Part shown: piece by piece, positions 42,075-50,756 of the stretch
Layout: every line of letters starts with the position of its first letter
Numbering within the stretch: position 1 is the stretch's first letter
DNA from: a virus
DNA: 50,756 nucleotides
Strand: one strand, 5' to 3'
Virus record (IMG/VR): IMGVR_UViG_3300042865_000860
Span: 1-50,756 of that record
Notes under the pieces: model-generated
Told to the model about the DNA's origin: nothing
The model's database searches: none
Seen by the model: the letters and a program-made list of their open reading frames with translations, nothing else
Translations under genes and position numbers: made by a program

Positions 42075-45000
42075 CGGAGAAAATATATTAGTAGAATTTG
42101 ATTACCAAAACATATCAGTAATTGACCCAAATAAAATAATTGATGAAGAAGGTAGACCAAAAGAAAGACTTATAGATCACGAAAATCTTGTGTTCTACGC
42201 TAATTTAGAATGTTCTGTATTACCAAGAACTAAATTAGCTTTAGGCGTTTCACTAAACGAATCAGTTAAAACTATATCTGTTGGTAAAATTAATTTTTTA
42301 AATCCAGGGTTTAAAAAATTTTTAGACAATGGATGGTCAGATGAAATAACAGGAAAAAATACTTTAACCGGAAAAGGTGTTAACCAACCAAAAAAATCTG
42401 TTAGTGTAAATCCTGATAATTCAGCAGACTTTTATTATAGTCAAAGTTTAATATCAAATGGGGTACCTGGTGCTGTTGATAATGGATTATTAGGTATAAC
42501 ACAAATAAATTATAGTTGTGGTTTAGATTTTGTACCTACTATCGATATTACTCTTGAAGACGTAAAAGGAAGATCGTTGTTTGAAGGTGGTAATAATTCT
42601 CCATACGCAGCATTTTTCCAATTCCCATACCCACTTTTTCATTTAACCATAAAAGGATATTTGGGTAAAGCAATTAGAATACCATTAATGTTAGAAAAAT
42701 TTGGATCTTCATTTGATCCAAGTTCTGGTAACTTTAGGGTAAAATTAGAACTGAAAACATATAAATACACAATTATGTCTCATGTTACTTTTGGAGCAAT
42801 GATGGGAACACCACTAATGTACAAGTCAATTGTTACAACAAAACAAATCCAACCAAATAATAGTTCTAATAATTCAACACCTGTTAAAAAAACATTTGCA
42901 AGTGAGGGTTATCAAAAAATGAAAGAATTATATTCTGAATATAAATCAAAAGGATTAATTAATGATAATTTTCCTGAAATAACAATACAACAATTAAAGT
43001 ACAGGTTAGATAGGTTTATTAAAAATATAATAGATAGTTTTAAAAAAACTAACTTAAATGTTTTAAATGATTTAACAGATTACACAACCCAACTAACTGA
43101 ATATGATGGGTATGTTTTTTATTATACTCCCGATTCTTGGGTAAAACAATATTTAGATGTGAATAATATTTTTGTACTTAAAGATAGTGAAGAAATAATA
43201 TACCAATGGAAAAAAGAATACAGGGACGATATTACAAAACAATCCGCACCACTAAATGAACTTGATGGTATAATTAAAAAATTTAATCTTGCTCTTGAAA
43301 AGAATAAAACATTAGGTTTAAATCAACCAAATTATATTCCGAACAAAATTGAATTAAATACTTGTTACACTAAATCAAAGTTTATTGATGTCAACATTAA
43401 TAAAACATATTTGTTAAGAACAAATAAAGAATTACCCGGAATTCCATCCGAAGTTTCCGCTTTTACAAAAACATTAGAAATCGAATTTCAGAAAAATAAA
43501 AATTTTCAATTTGATGGTAAAGGTTACTTTTTAAATCAAACAAAAGTAATGCAACAAAAATATCAAATAAATAGACAAAAAATTGAAGAATCTTTAACTG
43601 CACAATTGGCGGATCAAATGAGTAATACATCAACTGGTATTGGTTTTGAACCAACAATGAGGAATATTTTAGCGGTATTTTTTGCTCAAGGGGAAGCTTT
43701 TTTACGTCTGATGGATGATGTACATACAAAGGCTTGGAATTTAAGAGAAGATAAGTATAGAAAAGATGCCGTATTTGGTAGTAATTCAACGGTCCCTAGT
43801 GTTGATATAAAAAACGATGGAGAAGAAAACACCCCAATATATCCTTGGCCACAATTAATTGTTGAAAACACAAAAAACGATGGTGGTGAGAAATATGAAT
43901 TAAAATATCCTGGTGATCCGGTTTTATCGGGAAAAATAAACGCTTTTATACCTGAAATATGGCCTGAAGTTGAGTTTGTTGAAGAATTTATAAAGGCATA
44001 TACAGAAAGAGAACTTCCAATTCCGGATCCTGAATATATTAATAATGGATTAACAAAACCTGAAAGATTAAGTTTTAATGCTATTGAATTTCCAATTAAT
44101 AATCAAGTATTTCAAAACACAGAAGAAGTAAAATTTTTTTATGAAATATATGAAAGATTAATGTTAAATTCATTTTATAGTTTAATGTCTAGAGACTCTT
44201 CGAAATTATATAATATGGAGTTTTATTCTGCCGAGTCAGAAGTTATTAACATTATAAAAGCGTTAGGTGATGACAACCCATATCTAACTAAAAAATTAAA
44301 AGAATATAATATTAATTCAGGAGTCTATGGAGGATTTTTAAGACATATCTCAAATCAAGGAGAGGGAATATCTTGGCAAAATTTTATTAGAGGAGAATTT
44401 AATACACCATATATTAAAAATGAAACATTAAGTTCATTTGATCTTTTAGACGCTAAGATATTAATTAATGAAATATCCCAACCAAATGTTGGAATAGAAA
44501 ATACGGAATTAGTTGAAAAATATATTGGGATTGACAATGTAATTGAAAAATATGACATATGTGATTTGTACCCAATAACTAATTTATCTTGGGACAACAA
44601 TTATTTGGCAAACGGCACAATAATACAAAAAACAGAATTGGTATATAAGACTTCTGATGTTTTAAAATATGATTTAAATAATAAATCAATTGTTAATTTT
44701 ACTGAAAATAAAATTATAAAACCAATAACTAATTTTAATTATACTGATGACATTTTTAATCAATCAATTATAAATGGTAATTTAAAATTATTTTATAAAA
44801 ATAGACAAATTAAAAATCAATATATAACAGAAGGAAATGTTTTTTATAAAAATTATACAGACAATTTAATAGACGAACAAACAACTTCAATGTTGAACAC
44901 CCCCTATTTTATAAATGCAATTCAAAAAGGAGTTTATAATTTTAGATATAATAGTGGAGATTCTTCCCCATATAAATTGGCAGCTTATCTATTTTTAAAT

Positions 45001-48000
45001 AGTTTACCTTTAGCAACATTAAAAGAAAAATACAAATTACTTGATGATACTAATAATTCCACAAATGAATTAAGTTATATTATATCAACAATTAAAAAAT
45101 TTGGAGCAATACATAGATTACCACACGCTTGGATTTTAAAATATGGATCACTTTGGCATAGATACAAAACTTGGGTTGAAACTGGAAATGATATTTTAAC
45201 AGAAGTTTGGAACAATTTTAATTATTCTTATAATTACGACCCCGTTAATAGTGCAACAACAAAATCTTATAATGTTACTATTGATGGTTCACCACAAGAA
45301 ATTATATTAGAGGGTAATATAACAACAAATGTTCTTGGAATTAATTATGTAAAAACAATTATTAATAATGGTTTTTACCCAAAAACAATAGATGATTTTA
45401 ATGTTTTTTATCAAGGAAAAGTTGTTTTTGATAGTGTAGTACCAATTGGAGGTACTTGTGCAATAGTTAATGATAATGAATTAGAAGTACTAACAATAAA
45501 TGGAGATGAAATTATTAGTGGAATGACACTATCTGGTACTTCATTACAATATGGTACAACAATAGTTTCTCAGATAAGTGGAACAACTGGGGGTGTTGGT
45601 AGATATATAATAACCCCTAATCAATTACCAAATGGTACAACAATTACTTTAGATCTTCTTGGTCCAACATTTAATTTTATTTTGACTAATGTTAACGCTG
45701 TTGGATATGTCAGTTCGGAAATACAATCTGCATTAAATACAAACTTAGGAATGGTTAAAACAACTGGTTCTTTAATTAATAAATCTAATGGGTTTGATTT
45801 TCCTAATGTTACACGTTCATTAACATTAACGCCTTGGTCTTGTTATGTAAAAACAACTGATCAAACTTCTATTTACCCCCTTCCTTCATTTGGGGGAATA
45901 ATAAATCAAACTAAAGATGAGTGTTTTAGAATAAATGGAACTATTAAAACAGAGGTTTCAGGAAATAACTCAATGTATAATGGTTCTGTAAGATTATTTT
46001 GGAAAGCACCAAATTATGGGTATTTCAATAATAATAAAGTCGTTCCCCCAAGTCCTGACAGTTATTTAAAAGAAATTTATAATAGTGGTACAACACAACA
46101 AAATTTTTCAATAAATGGGGATATAGGTGATTACTCTAAATTGGATGAAATGTTTACATCATTTGATAAAAATATTTTGGACATTTTAGAGATAGAGTTT
46201 TTAAATTTTGGTAGATCGGTATATGATTATGACACATTAATTACATCTGTAACAGGTGAAGAGACAGAAAGTGAAAAAATGTGTAAAAATTTCCAATTGT
46301 TAATGAGAACAATGATGAAAATTCCGGTACCAACAGCAACAAATGGTGACTCCATTGTTTCAGAAATACAAAATAGTCAAATTACCGCATTTAAATCTTA
46401 TTTAACTAAATTTATGGATTATGAGGTTGTGATGAAATATGGTAACCCGTCAAACTTTGATAAAAAATTATTTTATACTTTTTCAAATAAATATATTGAG
46501 AATCCATATACATATCAAGGGTATAAACAATCATCACCAAACACTTTACCAACTGGATTATTAAGTCCTGTTACTTTATTACAATCAAAAACAAATAATC
46601 CAGTTACTTGGAAAGCTTTAGAGACTTATGTTGGGTTTTCAGAAATACCCGAATTAAAATATAAAAATAATGGATCATATATTACAGATTTTTTTATTGA
46701 TTTAGATGTTCAATTTAATGAAAAAAATGTTATTCAGTTTGCTCCGATAATAAAAATTTATGCAACACAGAAACTTAAAAAAAATAATATAACTAAAATT
46801 GAGTTTTATACTTTAATGAATGATTATTTAAACAAAAATGAAGATTATATTGACACAGTACTTGATTTAGAATTAACAAGATTAAGAAATAAATTACCAA
46901 ACGTAATAGTTACTCCTGATAGAAATAGTGTTAAATCTAATTTACAGGGAGAACAAACAAGATATGAAATATGGGACACATTTAAATCTATAAATGACAA
47001 ATTTATTTCAGGTAATGACTATAAAACAAAAACACTATTTGAAGACATTTTATTGTTCGATAGAGCAAGTAGAGATGTTGGTCAAAAAATATATGCTGAC
47101 ATTTTTAAAGTAAAAGAATTAATAGAATATGGTGACCATAATAATAAAATGGTGGACATGGTAACAACTATTTTAACTCAAAATAATTTTACATACTTTA
47201 CTATGCCGGCGTACGCTAATTTTTATAATGTACAAAACGTTAGTAAAAACCCAACACCAAATCCGGAAGGGACATTAGAGTTTGCAAATTCCTTATTTGG
47301 AACATTTTTAACATTAGATTATCGGGATACAACATCAAAATTTTTATGTTTATATGCCAATAAACCTAGTGAACATTTAGCCTTAAATGATAATGTGGAT
47401 TATCGTTTTAGAGATGATGCTTTTGATTTAAGAAGATCAAGTGATAATCCATTACTTGACAATTTAAACGGAAAAACAGATTGGGATAAATCAAATAAGG
47501 TTGTTGGTTTTAATGTTGATATTGGACCTCAAAATCAACAAATATTCAAACAATTTGATATAAGTCAAGACCCTGGACTCCCAACAACAGAAAGTTTAGA
47601 AGTGTTAAATCAGATGGCGAATTTAAATAGAAACAGAAGTGAATCAACACAGAGCGTATCTCTTTATAACTTATATAGAAATAGAAGTTATAAGTGTAGT
47701 ATTGATATGTTAGGTAATGCAATGATTCAACCAATGATGTATTTTAACTTAAGAAACGTACCTATGTTTAGTGGTCCATATATGATTACGAAAGTTAGTC
47801 ATAGAATAAGTGACAATGGTTTTGATACTGAGTTTGAAGGACAAAGACAACCATTTTATAGTATTCCGGCAATAGATAAATTTTTACAATCGTTAAGTAC
47901 CACAATATTATTATCAATTAAAGAACAAATAGAAAAAGATGAAACCGCTAAACTAGATTCTCCCGAAAATATATTACAAGAACAAAATGATATTATTAAC

Positions 48001-48609
48001 AATACAAATAATGGTAATGGTTCTTTAACCCCAAATCAAAATTGTTCGGACAATTTAAATAGTTCTTATACAAACTATACAATTGAAACCCCTACTATTA
48101 CTAAAATAACATTAAAAAATTCTATTGAATTAATTAAAAAGGAAATGATAAGTGCTAACATCACGACAGAAAATCAAACTTTAATGTTGGCATTTATATT
48201 TTCTGTGATGTATATTAATTCTTATAAATCTGATAAATTTGAGGCATATGGTCATAATTACGGATCAATAAGGTTAGATGTTGCTTATGGGGGGTCATCA
48301 TTTTTGATGGAAAACAAATATTATTGTGTAAACCAAGGATCAACCCAAAATATACCACTTGCAATATTTAGGAGTGATGAGTACTTTGTAAAATTTGTAA
48401 TAAGTAAATTCAAAGAAAAACTATCATTTATTTCAAATCAACCATTATCAACTACCGACGAACAAATAACAGCTCTTAGTAAAGCATTTATATTAAGATG
48501 GCCGGTTAACCAACCTGACAGTGTTTATGATAAAATGACTGAACAAAATAAAAAAACAATTGAAAATAAATTTAGAGAGTCATTTAATATTGTTAAATCA
48601 ATACCTTAA
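42064..48609 (+). CDS. Giant baseplate hub protein (2181 aa)
   Basis: The largest protein of the window. The N-terminal 60 residues have LVFYANLECSVLPRTKLALG; residues about 140-280 hold GVPGAVDNGLLGITQINYSC and a domain ending KTYKYTIMSHVTFGAMMGTP, typical of T4-like hub or baseplate structural proteins. At about 1862-1930 a hub fold of gp27/gpD type is visible: LYRNRSYKCSIDMLGNAMIQ, PMMYFNLRNVPMFSGPYMIT, KVSHRISDNGFDTEFEGQRQ. The last 150 residues (EAYGHNYGSIRLDVAYGGSS, then the DEYFVKFVISKFKEKL helix) resemble glucosaminidase-like wall-lytic domains, but no catalytic motif is clear. The middle 1500 residues have no close match I can name. It starts inside the gp53-like gene. Probably it combines several T4 hub functions. 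Confidence 0.66.
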   Translation: MVNNGENILVEFDYQNISVIDPNKIIDEEGRPKERLIDHENLVFYANLECSVLPRTKLALGVSLNESVKTISVGKINFLNPGFKKFLDNGWSDEITGKNTLTGKGVNQPKKSVSVNPDNSADFYYSQSLISNGVPGAVDNGLLGITQINYSCGLDFVPTIDITLEDVKGRSLFEGGNNSPYAAFFQFPYPLFHLTIKGYLGKAIRIPLMLEKFGSSFDPSSGNFRVKLELKTYKYTIMSHVTFGAMMGTPLMYKSIVTTKQIQPNNSSNNSTPVKKTFASEGYQKMKELYSEYKSKGLINDNFPEITIQQLKYRLDRFIKNIIDSFKKTNLNVLNDLTDYTTQLTEYDGYVFYYTPDSWVKQYLDVNNIFVLKDSEEIIYQWKKEYRDDITKQSAPLNELDGIIKKFNLALEKNKTLGLNQPNYIPNKIELNTCYTKSKFIDVNINKTYLLRTNKELPGIPSEVSAFTKTLEIEFQKNKNFQFDGKGYFLNQTKVMQQKYQINRQKIEESLTAQLADQMSNTSTGIGFEPTMRNILAVFFAQGEAFLRLMDDVHTKAWNLREDKYRKDAVFGSNSTVPSVDIKNDGEENTPIYPWPQLIVENTKNDGGEKYELKYPGDPVLSGKINAFIPEIWPEVEFVEEFIKAYTERELPIPDPEYINNGLTKPERLSFNAIEFPINNQVFQNTEEVKFFYEIYERLMLNSFYSLMSRDSSKLYNMEFYSAESEVINIIKALGDDNPYLTKKLKEYNINSGVYGGFLRHISNQGEGISWQNFIRGEFNTPYIKNETLSSFDLLDAKILINEISQPNVGIENTELVEKYIGIDNVIEKYDICDLYPITNLSWDNNYLANGTIIQKTELVYKTSDVLKYDLNNKSIVNFTENKIIKPITNFNYTDDIFNQSIINGNLKLFYKNRQIKNQYITEGNVFYKNYTDNLIDEQTTSMLNTPYFINAIQKGVYNFRYNSGDSSPYKLAAYLFLNSLPLATLKEKYKLLDDTNNSTNELSYIISTIKKFGAIHRLPHAWILKYGSLWHRYKTWVETGNDILTEVWNNFNYSYNYDPVNSATTKSYNVTIDGSPQEIILEGNITTNVLGINYVKTIINNGFYPKTIDDFNVFYQGKVVFDSVVPIGGTCAIVNDNELEVLTINGDEIISGMTLSGTSLQYGTTIVSQISGTTGGVGRYIITPNQLPNGTTITLDLLGPTFNFILTNVNAVGYVSSEIQSALNTNLGMVKTTGSLINKSNGFDFPNVTRSLTLTPWSCYVKTTDQTSIYPLPSFGGIINQTKDECFRINGTIKTEVSGNNSMYNGSVRLFWKAPNYGYFNNNKVVPPSPDSYLKEIYNSGTTQQNFSINGDIGDYSKLDEMFTSFDKNILDILEIEFLNFGRSVYDYDTLITSVTGEETESEKMCKNFQLLMRTMMKIPVPTATNGDSIVSEIQNSQITAFKSYLTKFMDYEVVMKYGNPSNFDKKLFYTFSNKYIENPYTYQGYKQSSPNTLPTGLLSPVTLLQSKTNNPVTWKALETYVGFSEIPELKYKNNGSYITDFFIDLDVQFNEKNVIQFAPIIKIYATQKLKKNNITKIEFYTLMNDYLNKNEDYIDTVLDLELTRLRNKLPNVIVTPDRNSVKSNLQGEQTRYEIWDTFKSINDKFISGNDYKTKTLFEDILLFDRASRDVGQKIYADIFKVKELIEYGDHNNKMVDMVTTILTQNNFTYFTMPAYANFYNVQNVSKNPTPNPEGTLEFANSLFGTFLTLDYRDTTSKFLCLYANKPSEHLALNDNVDYRFRDDAFDLRRSSDNPLLDNLNGKTDWDKSNKVVGFNVDIGPQNQQIFKQFDISQDPGLPTTESLEVLNQMANLNRNRSESTQSVSLYNLYRNRSYKCSIDMLGNAMIQPMMYFNLRNVPMFSGPYMITKVSHRISDNGFDTEFEGQRQPFYSIPAIDKFLQSLSTTILLSIKEQIEKDETAKLDSPENILQEQNDIINNTNNGNGSLTPNQNCSDNLNSSYTNYTIETPTITKITLKNSIELIKKEMISANITTENQTLMLAFIFSVMYINSYKSDKFEAYGHNYGSIRLDVAYGGSSFLMENKYYCVNQGSTQNIPLAIFRSDEYFVKFVISKFKEKLSFISNQPLSTTDEQITALSKAFILRWPVNQPDSVYDKMTEQNKKTIENKFRESFNIVKSIP

Positions 48610-48631
48610 AATGTTTTTTTTGTTTTATTAG

Positions 48632-48646
48632 ATATTTATAATAAAA
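48632..48646 (+). promoter_or_regulatory. Putative late promoter of 48652
   Basis: ATATTTATAATAAAA, an exact match to the motif consensus, ends 5 bases before the ATG at 48652. Confidence 0.55.
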
Positions 48647-48651
48647 AAACT

Positions 48652-48876
48652 ATGAGCACAAAATTAATTTTAGATAACTATCTTGGTAAAAACACAAGAG
48701 TAACAGAAAAAGATAATGGTAATGGATTTAAAGAGGTGTGTGATTTAGATACCGGAGATTGTTACACAATAAGAATGAAGGATGGACTGATTGAACGTGT
48801 AGACAATACATTAAACACACATAAAAAAATCCAAGTTGAAACAAAATCTGGAATAAAACAATTATTAAACGGTTAA
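48652..48876 (+). CDS. Small beta-rich protein, unknown function
   Basis: This 74-residue protein contains EVCDLDTGDCYTIRMKDGLI in the middle, a strand-turn-strand with two cysteines, and ends GIKQLLNG. There are no membrane segments. It has the best copy of the late-promoter motif and is followed after 1 base by the next start, so it is made together with the Pro/Gly-rich protein. A virion or assembly role is likely from timing. I do not recognise the family. Confidence 0.6.
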   Translation: MSTKLILDNYLGKNTRVTEKDNGNGFKEVCDLDTGDCYTIRMKDGLIERVDNTLNTHKKIQVETKSGIKQLLNG

Positions 48877-48877
48877 T

Positions 48878-49543
48878 ATGTCAATAGATAAAAAAATATT
48901 AGAAGAAATTAGAAGATATAAAAATATCAATAAATATATCTTAGAACAAGAAACACCTCCGGGTGAAGAATTACCCCCACTTCCGGGTGGAGAGGTTGCT
49001 CCTCCACCTCCTGGCGGAGAATTACCACCACCTCCGGGTGGAGAATTGCCACCACCTCCGGGTGGAGAGGTTGCTCCTCCACCTCCAACCGAACCAACAC
49101 CTCAACCAGTTGATATTAAAAATGATCCTGATGTGGAAGAAGTTGGAAATGAAACCGAAGAACTTGATATTACCGATTTAATTAACACACAAAAAACATT
49201 TGCTGACAAACAAGAAGAATATTTTAATAATTTATTTAATCAATTAAATACTCTTGAGACTAAATTAGGTGAAATGGATAATTTAGTTAATACGGTAAAT
49301 AGTTTGGAATCAAAAATTGAAAAAATAAGACCAAAAACTCCTGAAGAAAAATTGGAATTAAGAAGTTTAGATTCTGGACCGTTTAATCAAAAATTAAGTG
49401 ATTTTTTTGATGACAAAATGGGAGAAATGGAAAAATCTGGAAAAAATGAATATGTTTTAACAACTAATGATGTTGAAGAATTTTCTCCAAATGAAATTAA
49501 AGGTAGTTTTAATGACTACGAAGACCAAGATGAAATGATGTAA
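48878..49543 (+). CDS. Pro/Gly-repeat coiled-coil protein, possible internal head protein
   Basis: This is a 221-residue protein. The N-terminal helix (SIDKKILEEIRRYKNINKYI, then LEQE) is followed by a repeat of PPPPGGEL/PPPPGGEV units (about 28-72), an acidic linker, a predicted coiled coil (about 98-150: TQKTFADKQEEYFNNLFNQL and LETKLGEMDNLVNTVNSLES) and an acidic C-terminus. The N-terminal helix ending in ILEQ could be a prohead-targeting peptide with an (L/I)xE cleavage site, similar in idea to the RLTE proteins at 24 kb. The Pro/Gly repeat lacks Thr, so it is not a glycosylation linker of the other type. Function unknown. Confidence 0.62.
   Translation: MSIDKKILEEIRRYKNINKYILEQETPPGEELPPLPGGEVAPPPPGGELPPPPGGELPPPPGGEVAPPPPTEPTPQPVDIKNDPDVEEVGNETEELDITDLINTQKTFADKQEEYFNNLFNQLNTLETKLGEMDNLVNTVNSLESKIEKIRPKTPEEKLELRSLDSGPFNQKLSDFFDDKMGEMEKSGKNEYVLTTNDVEEFSPNEIKGSFNDYEDQDEMM
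48955..49092 (+). repeat. Pro/Gly-codon tandem repeat
   Basis: About five copies of a 24-30-base unit containing CCACCACCTCCGGGTGGAGA encode PPPPGGE(L/V). Two neighbouring copies (near 49023-49070) are almost exact, so the length is probably variable. Confidence 0.8.
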
Positions 49544-49590
49544 CATGTTAATTATTTAATCAAAATCTCTATATATTTTTACTTACCTTA

Positions 49591-49622
49591 TTGACTACTA
49601 TTTTTATTTAACTTATACTTTC
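49591..49622 (+). promoter_or_regulatory. Weak Bacteroidota-type promoter candidate of the ssDNA-binding protein gene
   Basis: TTG (49591-49593), 20 bases, then TATACTTTC (49614-49622) resembles TTTG-N20-TAnnTTTG with mismatches. The start codon is 30 bases further. The typical late motif is not present here, so an early or middle promoter is likely, but this match is weak. Confidence 0.3.
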
Positions 49623-49652
49623 TATTATAAACTTTTAAAAAATATATAAACA

Positions 49653-50513
49653 ATGGCGACAAACAATTCCTTTGATGCGGTTTTGGCTCAGTATGAGAGT
49701 TCAAAACAAAGTGGTTCTTCTTCCACTTCAAAATTTACACAAGAAGAAAGAATGAAAAAGTATTTCGCAGCAATCCTTAAGGATACCGAAAAACAAGGTC
49801 AGAGAACAATCCGTATTTTACCTACAACAGATGGGTCATCACCTTTTAAAGAGGTATGGTTCCACGAAATTAATGTTGACGGTAAATGGCAAAAGTTCTA
49901 TGATCCGGCAAAAAATGACAACGAACGTTCACCTTTAAATGAGGTTTATGAAGAGTTGATTTCAACAGGTCGTGAATCCGACAAACAATTAGCAACACAA
50001 TACAAATCACGTAAGTTTTATATTGTTAAAGTAATTGATCGTGATAACGAATCTGACGGTGTTAAATTTTGGAGATTTAAACACAATTACAAACAAGAAG
50101 GAATACTTGATAAAATTATTCCAATTTGGAAGGCAAAAGGTGATGTTACCGACTCTGATAATGGTCGTGACTTAATCCTTGAACTTACAAAGGCAAAGAC
50201 TCCAAAAGGAGCAACATATACCGTAATTCAAACGGTTATGTATGATGATCCATCACCAACACATACTGATACTGATACATCTAATGATTGGATTAATAAT
50301 GAGTTAACTTGGGAGGATGTATATTCCAAAAAACCTGTTGAGTATCTTGAATCAATTGCTAAAGGAGAAACCCCAAGATGGGATACTGATGCGGGAAAAT
50401 ACATTTATTCCAACAGTAGTGTATCTGAAATTTCTTTGGGTGGATCAAAATCAATTAATCAAGTTGAAGACCCTCAAACAAATAATAACGTTGATGAGGA
50501 ATTACCATTCTAA
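49653..50513 (+). CDS. 32: Single-stranded DNA-binding protein, gp32-like, without zinc ligands
   Basis: At 286 residues it is close to T4 gp32 (301). It coats single-stranded DNA in replication and recombination. Family marks are the basic-helical N-terminus (TQEERMKKYFAAIL), RTIRILPTTDGSSPFKEVWF, the KWQKFYDPAKNDNERSPLNE region, KSRKFYIVKVIDRD, GVKFWRFKHN and a DLILELTKAKT strand. The protein contains no cysteine at all, so the zinc site of T4 gp32 (three Cys and one His) is lost. The C-terminus is acidic and ends DEELPF, much like the DDDIPF tip that bacterial SSB uses to bind partners. A terminator follows. Confidence 0.88.
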   Translation: MATNNSFDAVLAQYESSKQSGSSSTSKFTQEERMKKYFAAILKDTEKQGQRTIRILPTTDGSSPFKEVWFHEINVDGKWQKFYDPAKNDNERSPLNEVYEELISTGRESDKQLATQYKSRKFYIVKVIDRDNESDGVKFWRFKHNYKQEGILDKIIPIWKAKGDVTDSDNGRDLILELTKAKTPKGATYTVIQTVMYDDPSPTHTDTDTSNDWINNELTWEDVYSKKPVEYLESIAKGETPRWDTDAGKYIYSNSSVSEISLGGSKSINQVEDPQTNNNVDEELPF

Positions 50514-50525
50514 TTAAAGTTCGAC

Positions 50526-50561
50526 ATGGGCACTTGGAAATACTGAGTGTCCATATTTTTT
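50526..50561 (+). terminator. Terminator after the ssDNA-binding protein gene
   Basis: ATGGGCACT and AGTGTCCAT pair as a 9-base stem with one G-T pair and an 11-base loop, followed by ATTTTTT. Confidence 0.7.
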
Positions 50562-50584
50562 AAAATCAAAAAAAATCAAAAAAA

Positions 50585-50756
50585 ATGAGTAAAATAGCAG
50601 AAAAAATGTATGAGGCATTGTCCTTAAAGTATCGCAGTGAAATGGCAGAATCAGAAGCGACGTTATTAGTTTATTTAACTTCATCTGTTGGTATTGGTGA
50701 ACATCCACAACATTTAGAAGAAATGGATAAGTTAGTTGAAAAATTCGCAAACGCAC
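50585..50756 (+). CDS. 5' part of a small unknown protein, cut by the window end
   Basis: The ATG at 50585 follows AAAATCAAAAAAA. The visible 57 residues (SKIAEKMYEALSLKYRSEMA, then SEATLLVYLTSSVGIGEHPQ and a HLEEMDKLVEKF helix) are helical with a GIGEHPQH turn. Small proteins with this GIGEHPQH pattern occur in several T4-like phages, without known function. It follows the ssDNA-binding protein gene after a terminator. T4 carries gene 59 (helicase loader) at this place, but I see no evidence that this is gp59. Confidence 0.6.
   Translation, partial: MSKIAEKMYEALSLKYRSEMAESEATLLVYLTSSVGIGEHPQHLEEMDKLVEKFANA

Noticed and set aside
1-50756. tRNA genes, insertion sequences, integrase or attachment sites
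   Set aside because: No cloverleaf-like segment, transposase or recombinase motif, or flanking repeats were seen while reading the window, although I could not run a dedicated search.

Overview
The window is a 50.8 kb piece of an AT-rich, T4-like contractile-tailed phage (myovirus) genome. The phage-hallmark genes are a family-B DNA polymerase (gp43 type), a gp32-type ssDNA-binding protein, tail sheath, tail tube, a gp26-type baseplate chaperone, tape measure, a gp53-type wedge protein and giant baseplate/hub proteins. The host is probably a member of the Bacteroidota. Two signs point there: the polymerase gene has a perfect TTTG-N20-TAnnTTTG promoter, the form used by that phylum, and most genes have A-rich leaders without a Shine-Dalgarno sequence. 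I saw no tRNA, rRNA, insertion sequence or CRISPR array.

Layout. (1) 1-17838, plus strand: an accessory block of Pro/Thr-repeat ('mucin-like') proteins with Cys-rich modules (469-2088, 7836-9098, 9092-10930, 12901-17838). These surround a glycan-modification cluster (2150-7797): a GT60-like polypeptide alpha-GlcNAc transferase, a small DUF6165-like protein, a glycosyltransferase-methyltransferase fusion, and an FkbM methyltransferase-HtrL/YibB-glycosyltransferase triple fusion. Two paralogous trypsin-like proteases follow, one with a Pro/Thr tail and one fused to a PEBP (Raf-kinase-inhibitor-like) domain. (2) 17891-20731: DNA polymerase. (3) 20752-26491, minus strand: a small structural-looking protein, a probable neck protein, a metallopeptidase-superoxide dismutase fusion, three small paired-cysteine proteins (two sharing an N-terminal peptide), and a SNF2 helicase. 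(4) 26551-48609, plus strand: neck/tail completion genes, an antisense RHH-like gene with a tandem operator-like repeat, sheath, HAD phosphatase, tube, a gp26-like gene with a probable +1 frameshift extension, tape measure, baseplate protein with an OmpA-like domain, gp53-like protein and a 2181-residue hub. (5) 48652-end: two small proteins, the ssDNA-binding protein and a truncated gene.

Regulation. A motif close to ATATTTATAATAAA recurs 9-30 bases before at least a dozen structural genes on both strands. It resembles the T4 late promoter TATAAATA and is probably the phage's own late promoter. The polymerase instead has a host-type promoter.

Main hypothesis. The phage appears to carry its own cytoplasmic mucin-type O-glycosylation system. 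The GT60 family is known in eukaryotes to put alpha-GlcNAc on Thr (trypanosome mucins) or hydroxyproline (Dictyostelium Skp1). Here it is encoded immediately next to Thr/Pro-repeat proteins, followed by enzymes that could extend and methylate the glycan. The Thr-rich insertion in the tail sheath may be another substrate.
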